Of a DNA stretch of 64,000 nt, positions 63,754 through 64,000 are shown piece after piece. Under the pieces are notes generated by a model, which was given only the letters and a program-made list of their open reading frames with translations, did no database searches and was not told the origin of the DNA. Origin of the DNA: Haloferax mucosum ATCC BAA-1512 (GTDB taxonomy: Archaea > Halobacteriota > Halobacteria > Halobacteriales > Haloferacaceae); contig NZ_AOLN01000018.1 of assembly GCF_000337815.1 (NCBI RefSeq), forward strand, positions 62,001 through 126,000, given 5' to 3'. The position numbers and the translations under genes were made by a program. Position 1 is the first letter of the stretch. Every line of letters starts with the position of its first letter.

Positions 63754-63951
63754 TTACCCGGACCACTCGCCGCCGACGTCGTCGACGACTGCGTCGCGCC
63801 ACATGCCGAAGCCCTGCCGACAAATCGGGCTCTCGTCGATGTGGTCGATAAAGCCTGCACCTTCGCTTTCCAGTTCGGCGAGGCAGAACGGACAGCGGGT
63901 CGGGTCGTCCCACGTGTGCGCGGTGACCGATGGGGATACGTCCTGGGACAT
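63754..63951 (-). CDS. Small zinc-finger-like protein, DUF7501-like
   Basis: 65 residues. The N-terminal half contains DDPTRCPFCLAEL near residue 15 and a His pair DHIDESPICRQGF near residue 36, giving a CxxC-HxxC-like zinc site. The C-terminus is DVGGEWSG. I associate it with the haloarchaeal family DUF7501 of unknown function. The ATG at 63951 excludes 13 hydrophobic residues of the AT-rich upstream region, where the promoter (TATTTTCGCAT-like run at about 63960-63985) probably lies. Confidence 0.78.
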   Translation of the reverse strand: MSQDVSPSVTAHTWDDPTRCPFCLAELESEGAGFIDHIDESPICRQGFGMWRDAVVDDVGGEWSG

Positions 63952-64000
63952 GGACAGTAATATGCGAAAATAGTTGATAAAAGTTTGCACTAGAGAGATT

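Noticed and set aside
1-64000. CRISPR arrays, rRNA genes, intact transposases
   Set aside because: No regularly spaced identical repeats, rRNA sequence or transposase frame was seen anywhere in the window.

Overview
The window reads as the chromosome of an extremely halophilic archaeon, most likely Haloferax or a close relative. Support from the sequence: GC-rich coding with acidic proteins, leaderless-looking starts, GTG starts on tpiA and arfA, an intron-containing tRNA-Trp, archaeal GTP cyclohydrolase IIa, ferredoxin-dependent pyruvate oxidoreductase, HalX and TrmB regulators, and several small families I know only from haloarchaea. From memory, the local order porAB, dinB, hisC, arfA and hdrA/folA resembles Haloferax volcanii. 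That is a recollection, not a computed comparison.

Layout. Bases 1-7351 hold a partial SDR dehydrogenase, a thioredoxin-fold protein, an M24 peptidase, aroA, an alkaline-phosphatase-fold hydrolase, a small membrane protein and aroC. Bases 7557-10941 hold porA, porB and an Lrp regulator, with a good hairpin terminator after porB. Bases 11051-18135 hold dinB (with an 18-bp perfect palindrome just upstream), a REC-PAS-PAS histidine kinase, a HerA-like ATPase, tpiA, an MBF1 homologue and a small membrane protein. Bases 18171-24706 hold the overlapping hisC / AK6 kinase / CDP-alcohol transferase operon, an orphan substrate-binding lipoprotein, a GMC dehydrogenase pair and a FAA-family hydrolase. 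Bases 25015-28699 are mostly single genes.

Bases 28821-33965 hold a tight four-gene operon (GTP cyclohydrolase IIa, an MDR dehydrogenase, a PTPS-like enzyme without the usual cysteine, and a GT4 glycosyltransferase) facing a transporter and dihydrofolate reductase. I suggest this is a pterin pathway, perhaps for the modified pterins reported from halophilic archaea. Bases 34162-36739 hold a three-gene membrane/PQQ-propeller operon.

Bases 36740-38936 are AT-richer and gene-poor. They carry a VapB-like antitoxin and at least two decayed genes, and they end at the tRNA-Trp gene (38937-39113). Bases 39170-43105 return to core genes, including guaB.

Bases 43368-48945 hold a regulatory neighbourhood: a TrmB-family regulator, a HalX response regulator, a 46-residue membrane peptide, a 703-residue protein with a caspase-like CHAT domain (His508/Cys539), a KaiC-like protein without a P-loop, and a UspA protein. 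This is my best candidate for an undescribed system. Bases 49076-53653 hold an Lrp-aminotransferase pair, a bacterial-PH-domain pair with a 27-bp tandem repeat, and an NhaC antiporter. Bases 53859-61516 hold a six-gene, translationally coupled operon (two vWA membrane proteins, a coiled-coil protein, a membrane protein, MoxR ATPase, DUF58). The end of the window has an MFS transporter, a small membrane protein, a SnoaL-like protein and a zinc-finger-like protein. No CRISPR array, rRNA gene or intact insertion sequence was seen.
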